Assembly: GCA_001931535.1 (NCBI GenBank)
Contig: CP016211.1
Location: forward strand, 558,001 to 622,000
Source: Minicystis rosea
Lineage (GTDB): Bacteria > Myxococcota_A > Polyangia > Polyangiales > Polyangiaceae
Length of the DNA stretch: 64,000 nt
Direction of reading: 5' to 3'
Shown: positions 17,959-27,958 of the stretch, piece after piece
How the letters are laid out: each line of letters starts with the position of its first letter
Position numbering within the stretch: position 1 is the stretch's first letter
Notes under the pieces: generated by a model
The model's input: the letters and a program-made list of their open reading frames with translations, nothing else
Told to the model about the DNA's origin: nothing
The model's database searches: none
Translations under genes and position numbers: made by a program

Positions 17959-18041
17959 CTAGCTGGCTGCCCAACTGCCACGACCCAGCAGGGCGATGAT
18001 GGATCATTCCCTTTGCTCCTTCCGGGGCCAGTCTCATGCGC

Positions 18042-19847
18042 TCACGGTTGTCCCCAGCGCGAGCGTCCGAGGCGTCGAAACATGTGCTTACACATCGCAG
18101 GTTGGGAAGGGACGACGCCATCTCCGAGCGAAATACCCTCGATGTACAGAATATCGACCGCGTTGGGGTCTCCCGCTGCGGCAGGCTGGACCGTCATGAC
18201 GCCATCGCCGTCGAAGCCCGGCGGTACTTCGCTCGCGCTGTCGATCCGGAGCGTGAGCGTGCCGCTGCTGCGATGGTGCTCGTACGTTCCCAATTCCCCG
18301 GGTCTTGGATACCCCCGCCCCGTGTCGACAACAAATCGGCCGTCCGCGCGGAAGTGCAGAATCGTCCGCTGATCGGTCAAGCGCCATTCCCCGAGGCACG
18401 AGATCTCGGCGAGGTGCCTCCACGACCCAATGAGCGGCCGCACATCGCCGCGGTAGACGTGCACGCGCGCGTCGAGTGGAGGCCGATCTCCGCCGATCTC
18501 TGCTCGGACCTCCAGCACAGCGCCGTCGGGCGCGTCATTCGCGATCGCGAGCACACCGCTCGCCGGCCCTATCGAAGCTGCGGTGCTCGGCGACACCGAC
18601 CAACGCGTTTCCCCGTGGACGGGCTCGAAGCGGTTCAGCGAGGTCCAGGCCGCAACGTCGAGCGTCAAGTGGTCCCCCGCCGCCGCAAAGAGCTCGATGG
18701 GGGCGTCTGCCTGAACCGGCTCCATGCCGCGCACCGTGATGCGCATGTTCTCCCGTTCTGGCGGATCGACGAGCGGTGACCACACGGGTCGGCCGGGCGG
18801 TGCGACGGCGCCAACGACCAAGAGTCCCGCTGCGACGAGGAGAGGGCGATTTCCGAACGTCGACCTCGTGCGCCGACGACTCCACACGAGCGCGGCCAGC
18901 AGCAAGGCGAGCGCCGCAGCACCCGCAGGGCCCCGCGCGAGCAGCGGGGTGAACGAGATACGCATCGAGCGCATGAGCGGGAGTCGTGCGAAGTGGTCAA
19001 TCGTCTCGGAGTATGCGAGCGCGACGTGCCGATCTCGCTCGTCGTCGACGCGTACCGGCACATCTGCATCGAGAGATAGACTGAGCCGGAGCTTCCGCGG
19101 CTCGCCATCCTCGTCGGCATCAACCAATCCGTGGACCCCGATAACACGCCGCGCGTCGACGTCGATTCGCGTGGGCGCGAGCAAGCTGCGGCGCTCCACG
19201 GCACACGTGGCGCCCCGCGTACATTCGAGCGAGCGGCGCGCACCATGGAGATCGGCGATGACGAACAGGGGCAACAGCATGCCGATGACGAGTGCAAGCA
19301 CAACGGACGCAGCCGTCGAAGGTCCGGCAGGGCGTGCGGGGCCTTGGCGCCAAAGCGCGCGTGCCCAAGCGCCGACGACGACCAGCAGCAACAGGCGGAG
19401 GACGTTCGCCAGTGCCTCCTGCGGGCGGCCCTCCAACCTGACTTCGGTGGACCGAGCCGAGCGATCGGCGAAGAACGCGTCGAGCTTCTTCACGGCGGCG
19501 TCCGCGTCCGCACGGGTCAGCTTACCGTAATAAACCGGCGTTGGCTCCGTGTTGCCCGTCGCGATGGCGAGCTCCGCGAGCTCCCCGGAGCCGGGGAAAG
19601 ACGTCACGACGTGCGACTCGCCCGCAGCATCGATCTCCGCATGCCGTGTGATGCCGTCACGCGCGTCTTCGGTGCGACAGATCACGCCTGTATCGTCGCG
19701 CGTGCACGAGATGACAGCGCGTGGCTCCTGGTGGAGGACGAGCGCGAGCAACAGGGCGAGCAAGCCAATCATGCCGAGCGCCGCGACGTCACGGACGTCG
19801 GGGCCGCGCAGCCAACTCCACATCGGTTTGGAGGACGCTTCGGTCAT
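18042..19847 (-). CDS. Multi-pass membrane protein with C-terminal lipocalin-like domain, unknown
   Basis: 601 residues from ATG 19847, four bases after the preceding stop. TM segments are at about 21-43 (ALGMIGLLALLLALVLHQE), about 140, about 170 (VVLALVIGMLLPLFVIADL), about 295 and about 325. A long soluble region follows with FELAAAGDHLTLDVAAW-like beta structure, and the last 130 residues (LIGSWRHLAEISCLGEWRL to VDILYIEG) resemble a lipocalin-type barrel with DGRFVVDTGRG. No enzyme motif seen. It is downstream of the peptidase/LysM genes and probably cotranscribed with them. Function unknown; membrane-anchored sensor or immunity-like partner are both possible. Confidence 0.7.
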   Translation of the reverse strand: MTEASSKPMWSWLRGPDVRDVAALGMIGLLALLLALVLHQEPRAVISCTRDDTGVICRTEDARDGITRHAEIDAAGESHVVTSFPGSGELAELAIATGNTEPTPVYYGKLTRADADAAVKKLDAFFADRSARSTEVRLEGRPQEALANVLRLLLLVVVGAWARALWRQGPARPAGPSTAASVVLALVIGMLLPLFVIADLHGARRSLECTRGATCAVERRSLLAPTRIDVDARRVIGVHGLVDADEDGEPRKLRLSLSLDADVPVRVDDERDRHVALAYSETIDHFARLPLMRSMRISFTPLLARGPAGAAALALLLAALVWSRRRTRSTFGNRPLLVAAGLLVVGAVAPPGRPVWSPLVDPPERENMRITVRGMEPVQADAPIELFAAAGDHLTLDVAAWTSLNRFEPVHGETRWSVSPSTAASIGPASGVLAIANDAPDGAVLEVRAEIGGDRPPLDARVHVYRGDVRPLIGSWRHLAEISCLGEWRLTDQRTILHFRADGRFVVDTGRGYPRPGELGTYEHHRSSGTLTLRIDSASEVPPGFDGDGVMTVQPAAAGDPNAVDILYIEGISLGDGVVPSQPAMCKHMFRRLGRSRWGQP

Positions 19848-19851
19848 GAGA

Positions 19852-20680
19852 CTAGGTGACGTGCTTCCAGTCCATCTGCGTGATGGTCCGGAGGGCATGG
19901 GCGAACACGACGCCGTGTTCGGGCACGACACCCCGGCCCGTTTCGCTACCGCACATGATCCGAGTCGCGTCTACCTGACCGCGGACGACCTCATGACCGA
20001 AATCGTCGTACACCAGATCGCTATGGCCTGCCTTCTCAGGCTTGCCATCGGGGCGTGCGTACTCGTCACCCAGCCCGAGCATGTGCCCGGCCTCGTGGAT
20101 AATCGTGAAGTCGTCCCGCGCCCCCTCGCTAACCTGCACTGTCGATCCTAGGACGTTGCATGTTGGAACGACGCTTCCGCCGCTGAAGTCCGGATGTGCC
20201 CACCGATAAACCTTGACGTCGTAGATGTGATTGCCTTTCTTTTCGACATCGACGAACTGCACTTCAGTCTCTGCGAACAGAGCCTCCGAGCCCGGCGTCG
20301 TGCAGGCGAAAGCAAAATAGCCCGACCAGTACTTACTGTTCTTCTCCAAGAATGCCTTTCCATGCTTTCATTTCGGCGTCCGTCCACGGCGGCGCCATTT
20401 CGCCGTTCGGAATATTCTGCACCGGCTTCTTCAACGGCAGGTTCTTGGGGTCTCTCGGATCCGGGTCGAGGCGATCGCGATACCCTTGAATGAACTCGAA
20501 GTTGCACTTCACCATGATCCCGAGAAGGTCGAGCGGCTCCAGGTAACATGCCCAGAACCCGCAACCCACATGGGTTGGAGGCGAGTAGTGGTTGAGCTTT
20601 TCCGGCGGATACTGCGACAGGTCGACGAACTCAATTGGCTTTCGCCGCGCGGGAGCGGCATTGATGGTCTTCGGTTTCAT
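19852..20680 (-). pseudogene. HExxH zinc metallopeptidase-like protein, apparent one-base frameshift
   Basis: The 5' frame from ATG 20680 (MKPKTINAAPARRKPIEFVD) runs 112 codons through WTDAEMKAWK and stops. The 3' frame takes over with KAFLEKNSKYWSGYFAFACT and continues to 19852. Removing one A from the GGAAAGG run near 20357 joins them in a natural way (DAEMKAW-KAFLEKNSKYW). The 3' part carries IIHEAGHMLGLGDEY, the metzincin-like HExxHxxGxxD zinc site. There is no signal peptide, and it neighbours a LysM/peptidoglycan-binding gene. Proteins with this pattern are often cargo or effectors beside contractile secretion systems; that role is inferred. Confidence 0.65.
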
Positions 20681-20738
20681 GGTGTTGGTGCCCTCTGACG
20701 AGTGCGTGTCAGCCTGTTTGGGAATGTGTTTCGTGACC

Positions 20739-21391
20739 TCACGCTCCGTGTGCCTCCTCGAGCGCCGCCCGCGTGGCGTCGTCGAGCTCGCCGGTTGCCG
20801 GGAGCCCGCTTGCGCGCTGGAACGCCTGGAGGGCGCGCCGGAGTCGAGCTTCGGGGGTCGCCCAGGCCGGCTGGCGCGACCTACTCTCGGAGGCGTCCGG
20901 GGGGCGCATGTAGCCGAGGTGCACGAGCCGCGAGGCCACGCCTGACGGCTCCGAGATCGGATCGAGGTGGCCGACACGGACCTGATACGACCGATCGCTC
21001 TCGGGAAACTCGATTACGACCTCAGAAACATGGACGCCAACGTTGATCTCGACCACACCGTCCGCGTCCGTCTTCCCCTCCTCCGGTTTCCCAAGCCGTG
21101 GATCACGTACGGCTCATTCGCCCGAGGCTTGTCGAGGTCCTTGAGCGCTAGGCGCACCGTCGTCCGCGGGATCTTGGCGATGTACCGGTTGTTTGTGCCC
21201 GCTTTGATCGGGAGCCACTCGAGCTTCCGGTCCGGTACATAAAGGATGTCGCCCGGGTGCAAGACGTTCGGGTCCCGCTTCTGCGAGAGCTCGGTATTCT
21301 TCGGATCCTTCCACACCTTGTCGGCCTCGAAGCCCAAGGCGTGCGCGATCTTCTCAAGATAGTCACCTTGCTTGACAACGTAGGGTTTCAT
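20739..21391 (-). pseudogene. LysM / peptidoglycan-binding protein, apparent one-base frameshift
   Basis: The 5' frame (ATG 21391) encodes a LysM-like module, YVVKQGDYLEKIAHALGF to VLHPGDILYVPD (1-55), and continues to YVIHGLG. The 3' frame continues with KPEEGKTDADGVVEINVGV, a beta-sandwich typical of this family, and ends with a PG_binding_1 helix set (LRRALQAFQRASGLPATGELDDATRAAL, seen as FQRASGLPATGELDDATR). One missing G near 21052 explains the shift. The architecture LysM, beta-sandwich, peptidoglycan-binding is commonly found next to VgrG/Rhs-type effectors, which fits the adjacent peptidase. ATG lies three bases after the preceding stop. Confidence 0.68.
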
Positions 21392-21394
21392 GTC

Positions 21395-21660
21395 TCACCA
21401 ACTCGGCCCTTTGGGGGCCTTGAGATCGGGGAAGGTGATCTTGTCGCCGCAAGGTAGACCTCTTCGAGCTGTGCCTGGAATGCGTCGTCGAAAATGAGGT
21501 GACGCTTCGCTCGCAGGAACCCGAACAGCGTCCGCACGCGGCCCAGGCGCTTCATGATGAGCTGCTCTTTCGTCGTGATCTCGATCGGTGGCTTCCATCG
21601 CTTCACGGTGCACCTCGCACCAGCCACGAGATCATCCGGCGCGCAGATGTCGAGCCCCAT
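21395..21660 (-). pseudogene. Small protein of unknown family, apparent one-base frameshift
   Basis: ATG 21660 starts MGLDICAPDDLVAGARC. The first frame runs to FQAQLEEVY; the second resumes with CGDKITFPDLKAPKGPSW and stops at 21395. One missing base near 21450 restores a protein of about 88 residues. Position three bases before the LysM gene and 47 bases after the sigma-54 activator stop suggests an operon head. PAAR-like or adaptor function is possible but not shown by any motif I can name. Confidence 0.55.
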
Positions 21661-21707
21661 GCCCTGCAACCGACCAGAATGATTAGAGCGTTAGGCTGCT
21701 CGGTGCC

Positions 21708-23087
21708 CTAGGGCTCCTCGCGATCCAGCTCCCCCGGATCCGCGCCCACCTCCGTCGCCCTGATCCCGAGGCGCGCCGCCAGGCGTTGCAGGAACCGCCG
21801 GCTCACGCCGGCAAGCTCGGCGGCGCGCGTCACGTTGCCCCCCGTCTTGCGGAGCATGGCGCGGAGGTAGATGCCCTCGAAGCTCTCCATCCATGTCTGG
21901 CGTGCGTCCTTCAGCGGCAGGTGCAGCGGCACCAGGCTCTCGACGTCGGGGCGCGGCGTCGCGCGCGCCGGTTCGGCGGTAGCGCGCGCGGCGGAGACGA
22001 AGCCGAGCGAAATGCTGCGCTCGATGAAGTTGCGCAGCTCGCGGACGTTGCCGGGCCAGCTCCGCGAGGTGAGCATTCGCAGGAACTGCTCCGGGAGGGC
22101 GCCGCCCTCGGCCGAGAGACGCTCGTAGAAGTGCTGCGCCAGGCCGGGGATGTCGTCGGTCCGCGCGCGCAGCGGCGGCAGCGCGAGCTCGACCACCGCG
22201 AGGCGGTAGTACAGATCCTCGCGGAAGGTGCCTGCGTTCACGCAGCGCGCGAGATCGCGGTTGGTTGCGGCCACGATGCGCACGTCGGCCGGGCGTGCGA
22301 CGTTCGAGCCCACGCGGCGGACCGTGCGCGTCTCGATGGCGCGGAGGAGCTTCGGCTGCAGCGGGAGCGGCATCTCCCCGATCTCGTCGAGGAACAGCGT
22401 GCCGCCGTCGGCCTCCTCGAACACGCCGCGCCGATCCGCCGTGGCGCCGCTGAATGCGCCGCGCACGTGCCCGAAGAGCTCGCTCTCGATGAGGTTCTCG
22501 GGGATCGCGCCGCAGTCGATGGGCACGAACGGCCCCTTCGCGCGCCGCGAGGCCGCGTGCAGCGAGCGCGCCACCACGTCCTTGCCCGTGCCTGTTTCGC
22601 CCTGGACCAGCAGCGTCGCGTCGGTGGGCGCGATCCGCTCGAGGACCGCGTAGAGCCGGCGCATCTCGACGCTCGCGCCGACCAGCTCGCCGAACGACGT
22701 GCGCTGCGAGATCTCGACGAACGCGGGCTCGGCGCCGACGTCGATGCGGATCACGGTGTTCCCGATACGAAGCAGCGTGCCGGCCGGCAGGTCGGCGTCG
22801 CGCACGCGGACGCCGCCCGCGTACGTGCCGTTCGTGCTCCCGTGATCGCGCAAGGTGACCGCGTCGCCGCGCACGCGCAGCTCGCAGTGGACCCGGGAGA
22901 CGGTGGGATCCGTGAGCCGGAGATCGCTGCCCGCGGCGCTGCCGATCTTCGCCGCGCCGCCGCGCACGGGCGCGCGCATCCCGCGGTCGGGCCCGTCCAC
23001 GACCACGAGATCCACCGAGGGGACGCGCATGGTGCGACGGCCCGCGTCGACGCGGGCGGTGCCGTCCTCCTCGTAGTCGGCGACCAT
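21708..23087 (-). CDS. Sigma-54-dependent activator with N-terminal FHA domain
   Basis: 459 residues from ATG 23087. FHA domain about 25-115 (KIGSAAGSDLRL, VSRVHCEL, HGSTNGTY), which binds phospho-threonine. AAA+ activator domain about 132-370 has Walker A GETGTGKD (163-170), Walker B LFLDEI (231-236) and the sigma-54 contact loop as GAFSGA (210-215) rather than the canonical GAFTGA. The C-terminal Fis-type helix-turn-helix reads GGNVTRAAELAGVSRRFLQRL. No receiver domain, so phosphorylated partner binding probably replaces response-regulator control. The Ser/Thr kinase gene immediately upstream on the same strand (40 bp gap) is the obvious candidate partner. FHA-sigma54 activators are a myxobacterial speciality. 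Confidence 0.93.
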   Translation of the reverse strand: MVADYEEDGTARVDAGRRTMRVPSVDLVVVDGPDRGMRAPVRGGAAKIGSAAGSDLRLTDPTVSRVHCELRVRGDAVTLRDHGSTNGTYAGGVRVRDADLPAGTLLRIGNTVIRIDVGAEPAFVEISQRTSFGELVGASVEMRRLYAVLERIAPTDATLLVQGETGTGKDVVARSLHAASRRAKGPFVPIDCGAIPENLIESELFGHVRGAFSGATADRRGVFEEADGGTLFLDEIGEMPLPLQPKLLRAIETRTVRRVGSNVARPADVRIVAATNRDLARCVNAGTFREDLYYRLAVVELALPPLRARTDDIPGLAQHFYERLSAEGGALPEQFLRMLTSRSWPGNVRELRNFIERSISLGFVSAARATAEPARATPRPDVESLVPLHLPLKDARQTWMESFEGIYLRAMLRKTGGNVTRAAELAGVSRRFLQRLAARLGIRATEVGADPGELDREEP

Positions 23088-23127
23088 GCGCGCCGATGGT
23101 ACCACGGGCCGCGCGACGGCCTCCGCG

Positions 23128-24536
<1,409 letters not shown>

Positions 24537-24540
<4 letters not shown>

Positions 24541-25484
24541 GGCAGAGGCACACGCAGCGCGGCGAGCTCCGCGCCGCCGATCACCAGCGCGGCCCGATCG
24601 GCGCCGCGCGCGCGGAACGTGATCACGGAGGCGACCACCGAGGCGACGGCCAGCGCGCCCGTCACGCCCAGCGCCACGTTCGTGCGGAGCTGCGCCGAGC
24701 GGCCCGCGTCGGCGAGCGCCGCGCAGTCGCCGTGCACGGGGCCGGTACAGCCCGCCGAGACGAAGCCTTCGTGCTTCTTCGCCGTGTCCACGCCGAACCC
24801 GATGGTGACCCCGCCGGCGGCCGCGGTGGCGCCGAGCGCGGCGATGAACCAGCCCAGCGAGGGCCCTGACGGCGCGTGGGGCCGCGGGCCGCTCGCCGCC
24901 GCATCGAGCGCGGTGGGCTGATGATCGGGCGTCGCGCCCATGCCGGTGACCACGACGCTGGCCGTGCCCCCGGGCTCGATCTCGATCGCGCGCTGCTCCG
25001 TCCGCCCGTCGCGCTGCACCGCCACGGCGCGCCGGCCCGCACCGACGAGCACCGGGCGCCCCGCCTCGATCGCGGCGCCGTCGACCGTGGCGACGCACGC
25101 CGACGCGCCGGGGCACTCCACGAGCACCCGCCCGACACGGCGCCCGAAGCGCGCGCGGGCCTCACGCACCAGGGCCGCCAGCGCGCCGTCGACGCGACCG
25201 CGCGGCGCCCTCTCGCTGAGCTCGATGCCGAGCACCGCGTCGTCCGCGGCCAGGGCCGACTCGAGCGCTGCTTGCAGCGTCACCGCATTGGGGAGGATCG
25301 CGTCCGCCAGCGCCAGCTCGCGCGCCGCGGCGGCGTGATCGCCGCGCCGGTGGGCCGCCGCACCGCGATCGTAGGCCGCGCGCGCCCGCGCGCGATCGGC
25401 CTCCACGTCGGCCTCGGCCCGCGCCGTGACGAGCGCGACGGCGAGCACGCTCACGAAGGAGAGCGCACGCGACGCGCCCCGCAT
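24537..25484 (-). CDS. Exported membrane-anchored protein coupled to kinase
   Basis: 315 residues. ATG 25484 chosen because GAGG lies five bases upstream and a Sec signal follows at once (ALSFVSVLAVALVTARAEA). Residues about 27-110 form TPR-like helices (AYDRGAAAHRRGDHAAAARE). About 135-195 is a beta-rich PEGA-like segment (VLVECPGASACVATVDGAAI, GRRAVAVQRDG). TM helices lie at about 220-240 (LGWFIAALGATAAAGGVTIGF) and 278-298. Its end overlaps the kinase start by four bases, implying coupled translation and a sensory or accessory role for the kinase. This pairing is frequent in Myxococcota. Confidence 0.75.
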
Positions 25485-25560
25485 GTGCCTCGTCGCTCTT
25501 CCGCTCCGTCGCATCGACGTGGATCGTATCACGGCACGCGGCTTGGAAGCGCCGCCCGCC

Positions 25561-26031
25561 ATGACTACTACGTTCGTGCACGTGCGGTCTCTCCTTGCGA
25601 CCATACTCTGGGCGCTCCTCGCCGGATCGACAGCTTGCTCGTACAGCTGGGAAATCGGGCGGCCCGCCGGCTCGGGCGGCAGTGACGCGGGAGGCGCCGG
25701 CGGCGGCGGAGGCATGGTCGACGGCGGTGCCTTCGACGGCGACGCGGGCCCGGGCTGCGCGGCGCTCGTCGCGCAGCTCGAGGCCTCGCGCGACGCGGCG
25801 AAGAGCTGCGGCACCGTCGGCACCACGTGCACCGCCTCGATCACCGACGAGTGCGGGTGTGCGTCGTACGTCGCGCAGGGCGGGAGCCAGGCTGCGCTCG
25901 ACTTCGCCGCCGCCGTGCAGAGCGTGAAAGACGCGGGCTGTGCGACGTCCTGCGGGAGCTGCCTCCCGAACCCCGGCGGCAAGGGCACCTGCTTGCTCTC
26001 CGGCGGGACAGGCCCTTTCTGCCAGCCCTGA
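25561..26031 (+). CDS. Cys-rich lipoprotein, unknown function
   Basis: 156 residues, divergent from the kinase operon with 76 bp between starts. Signal peptide with lipobox LAGSTAC (Cys about 22), Gly/Ala linker (GGSDAGGAGGGGG), then a domain with cysteines in CAALVAQLEASRDAAKSC, CTASITDECGCAS and CATSCGSC. It belongs to a loosely conserved set of myxobacterial surface lipoproteins; no enzymatic motif. Different Cys pattern from the paralogous pair at 15391 and 41621. Confidence 0.7.
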   Translation: MTTTFVHVRSLLATILWALLAGSTACSYSWEIGRPAGSGGSDAGGAGGGGGMVDGGAFDGDAGPGCAALVAQLEASRDAAKSCGTVGTTCTASITDECGCASYVAQGGSQAALDFAAAVQSVKDAGCATSCGSCLPNPGGKGTCLLSGGTGPFCQP

Positions 26032-26103
26032 GCACGAGCCGCCGCGACCGTTGCTGCTGCTGCCGATGTCGATCGGCGTTGGGGCAGGGGACTAGTGCCG
26101 CGC

Positions 26104-26130
26104 GCCCGAAGTTCCGCCAGGACTTCGGGC
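26104..26130. repeat. Inverted repeat (hairpin), 9-bp stem
   Basis: GCCCGAAGT and ACTTCGGGC around a 9-base spacer, 73 bp after the lipoprotein stop at 26031. It may terminate transcription, though no T tract follows. The arm ACTTCGGGC recurs at 26254-26262. Confidence 0.5.
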
Positions 26131-26229
26131 CTCGGCGCTAGACCGCGCGAAGCGCGGCGGGGTTTGGGGCGAAGCCCCATCGAAAACGATAGGGATGCAC
26201 GAGCGCGAAGCGCCGCCGCAGAGCGGCGA

Positions 26230-26259
26230 CGAAGTCCGGCCATGTATGGCCGGACTTCG
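26230..26259. repeat. Near-perfect palindrome, 14-bp arms
   Basis: CGAAGTCCGGCCAT, two bases, then its exact complement. It shares the CGAAGT/ACTTCG arms with the hairpin at 26104-26130, so the pair may be a dispersed palindromic repeat or a regulatory or terminator structure. Confidence 0.65.
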
Positions 26260-26453
26260 GGCGTGCAGCACTCGGAGACCAGGGCGCGTCACCCGTGACG
26301 CACCCCGAGCCCGATCCCGGCGCGCCCTCGATGACGCATGCCGGGCGGCGAGGCCGCGCGAGTCTTCGACGATTCACCGGCATTTCGAGCGTCTTCGCGC
26401 GTGGCACGGGCGCTGCTCGAGGGCCGGCGCCGCCCACCCAAGGAGCTTCGCCG

Positions 26454-27821
26454 ATGTCCCGCCTCCACGTTGCCTCTCTCGCCCTCGCGGCCTCCGTCGC
26501 CGCGTACGCCTGTGGCCCCGTCGAATCCGGTCCCGAGCAGACCACGCAGAGCGATGACGCGCTGACGAGCATCACCGGCTTCGGATCGAACCCGGGCAAC
26601 CTCAAGATGAACGTCTACGTGCCCGCGGGCGTGCCGCAGAACGCGCCCGTCGTGGTGGCGATGCACGGCTGCTCGATGACGGCCCAGGACTACGTCAACG
26701 CCGGCTGGAACCAGCTCGCCGATCAGTGGAAGTTCTACGTCGTCTATCCCGAGCAGCCCAGCCTGACCCGGTGCTTCACCTGGTACGACACCACCAACAC
26801 CGCGCGCGGCTCCGGTGAGGCGCTCTCGATCAAGCAGATGGTCGACTACATGAAGGCGACCTATTCAGTCGATCCGGGCCGCGTCTTCGTCACCGGCCTC
26901 TCGGCGGGAGGCGCCATGACGGCGGTCATGCTGGCTGCGTATCCCGATGTCTTCGCCGGCGGCGCCGTCATGGCAGGTATCCCCTACCGCTGTGGCACGG
27001 CTTCCAACATGGGTACGTGCATGAGCTCGCAGGTCAACCTGAGCGCGAGCGCCTGGGGAGATCTCGTGCGCAACGCCTATCCGGGCTACGCGGGCTCGTA
27101 TCCCAAGGTGTCTGTCTGGCACGGCACCTCCGATCCCATCGTGAACCCGGCCAACATGGGTGAGCTGGTCCTCCAGTGGACCAACGTGCATGGCATCGAC
27201 GCCACCGCCGACGCGACCACCACCGTGTCGGGGGCGACGCACGCCGAGCACAAGGACGGCAATGGCACCACCCTGGTGGAGACGTACTCCATCCCGGGCA
27301 TGGGACACGGGACCGCCATCAAGAAGGGTTTCGCCCCCGCGGGCGGCTGCGGCACGACAGGCGCCTACGTCCTCGATGCTGGTATCTGCTCCACCTATTA
27401 CGCCGGCCAGTTCTTCGGCCTCGACAGCGGTAGCTCCAGCAGCTCATCGAGCAGCAGCTCCAGCAGCTCTAGCTCTTCCAGCTCATCGAGCAGCAGCTCC
27501 AGCTCATCGAGCAGCAGCTCCAGCTCATCGAGCAGCAGCTCCAGCTCATCGAGCAGCAGCTCTAGTTCTTCCAGCTCATCGAGCAGCAGCTCCAGCTCGT
27601 CGAGCAGCAGCTCCAGCTCCAGCGGGGCGCCGGCCACCTGCGAAGAGATCTACGACGCCAACTACTACCACGTCACCAACGGCCGTGCGTATCGCTGCGG
27701 ATCCTTCAACAGCTATGTCTGCGCCAATGGCTCGAACCAGAACGCCGGGCTCTGGAACATGATGAAGACCTGGCTGCGCAAGACCGGCCCCGACTACTAC
27801 GAGGTCGGCCGCTGCCCCTGA
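26454..27821 (+). CDS. Secreted PHB-depolymerase-type esterase with poly-Ser linker and C-terminal domain
   Basis: 455 residues; AAGGAG nine bases before the ATG. Signal peptide ends near AAYAC (Cys20 could be lipidated but the lipobox is imperfect). Residues about 45-320 are an Esterase_phd/CE1 alpha/beta hydrolase: VVVAMHGCSM (oxyanion side), GLSAG with Ser150, SDP with Asp227 and GMGHG with His285. A run of about 60 serines (about 327-392) links it to a 60-residue C-terminal module (EEIYDANYYHVTNGRAYRCG to YYEVGRC), of a kind often appended to secreted polymer-degrading enzymes. It heads a plus-strand cluster with a lipoprotein, a porin, a hydrolase and a transporter. Confidence 0.9.
   Translation: MSRLHVASLALAASVAAYACGPVESGPEQTTQSDDALTSITGFGSNPGNLKMNVYVPAGVPQNAPVVVAMHGCSMTAQDYVNAGWNQLADQWKFYVVYPEQPSLTRCFTWYDTTNTARGSGEALSIKQMVDYMKATYSVDPGRVFVTGLSAGGAMTAVMLAAYPDVFAGGAVMAGIPYRCGTASNMGTCMSSQVNLSASAWGDLVRNAYPGYAGSYPKVSVWHGTSDPIVNPANMGELVLQWTNVHGIDATADATTTVSGATHAEHKDGNGTTLVETYSIPGMGHGTAIKKGFAPAGGCGTTGAYVLDAGICSTYYAGQFFGLDSGSSSSSSSSSSSSSSSSSSSSSSSSSSSSSSSSSSSSSSSSSSSSSSSSSSSSSSSSSSSSSSSSGAPATCEEIYDANYYHVTNGRAYRCGSFNSYVCANGSNQNAGLWNMMKTWLRKTGPDYYEVGRCP
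27427..27622 (+). repeat. Coding microsatellite: poly-serine tract
   Basis: About 195 bp of serine codons (AGC, TCC, TCA, TCG, TCT, AGT mixed) built on roughly 21- to 27-bp direct repeats of AGCTCATCGAGCAGCAGC. It lies in frame inside the esterase gene. The reverse strand gives a false Glu/Leu-rich ORF. Confidence 0.9.
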
Positions 27822-27958
27822 AGATGTGACCGAGTATCGATTGCTCATTGGCCCAATTGCAGCGCTCGCCCCAAGGGCGCTCACCGGCTCGTTCCATTCG
27901 AGGTGGCCACCATTCGCCATCTCCAGAGGGCTTTTCTTACCCTCGAGAGGAGAATCTC

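Larger units (their letters stand above)
16222..18007 (-). pseudogene. 67-codon zinc-ribbon protein gene split by IS701
   Basis: If 16381-17958 and one CTAG copy are removed, a perfect 67-codon frame appears from ATG at 18007 (codons 1-15 in 17963-18007) to TGA at 16222-16224 (codons 16-67 in 16225-16380). AAGGAG lies eight bases before the ATG. The product starts MIHHRPAGSWQLGSQ and carries CVACKTRV and CATCAQKFL, a four-cysteine zinc ribbon. Exact restoration of the frame and the Shine-Dalgarno make this a genuine interrupted gene. It was the last gene downstream of the membrane protein ending at 18042, with 34 bp between them. Function unknown. Confidence 0.8.
26032..26453. other. Gene-free stretch with two large inverted repeats
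   Basis: No supported gene. It holds hairpins at 26104-26130 and 26230-26259 plus a smaller GGGGC/GCCCC stem near 26165. The 3' end carries the AAGGAG Shine-Dalgarno of the esterase gene at about 26440. Confidence 0.55.

Noticed and set aside
27398..27637. Minus-strand Glu/Leu-rich ORF
   Set aside because: Reverse complement of the poly-serine repeat in the esterase gene.
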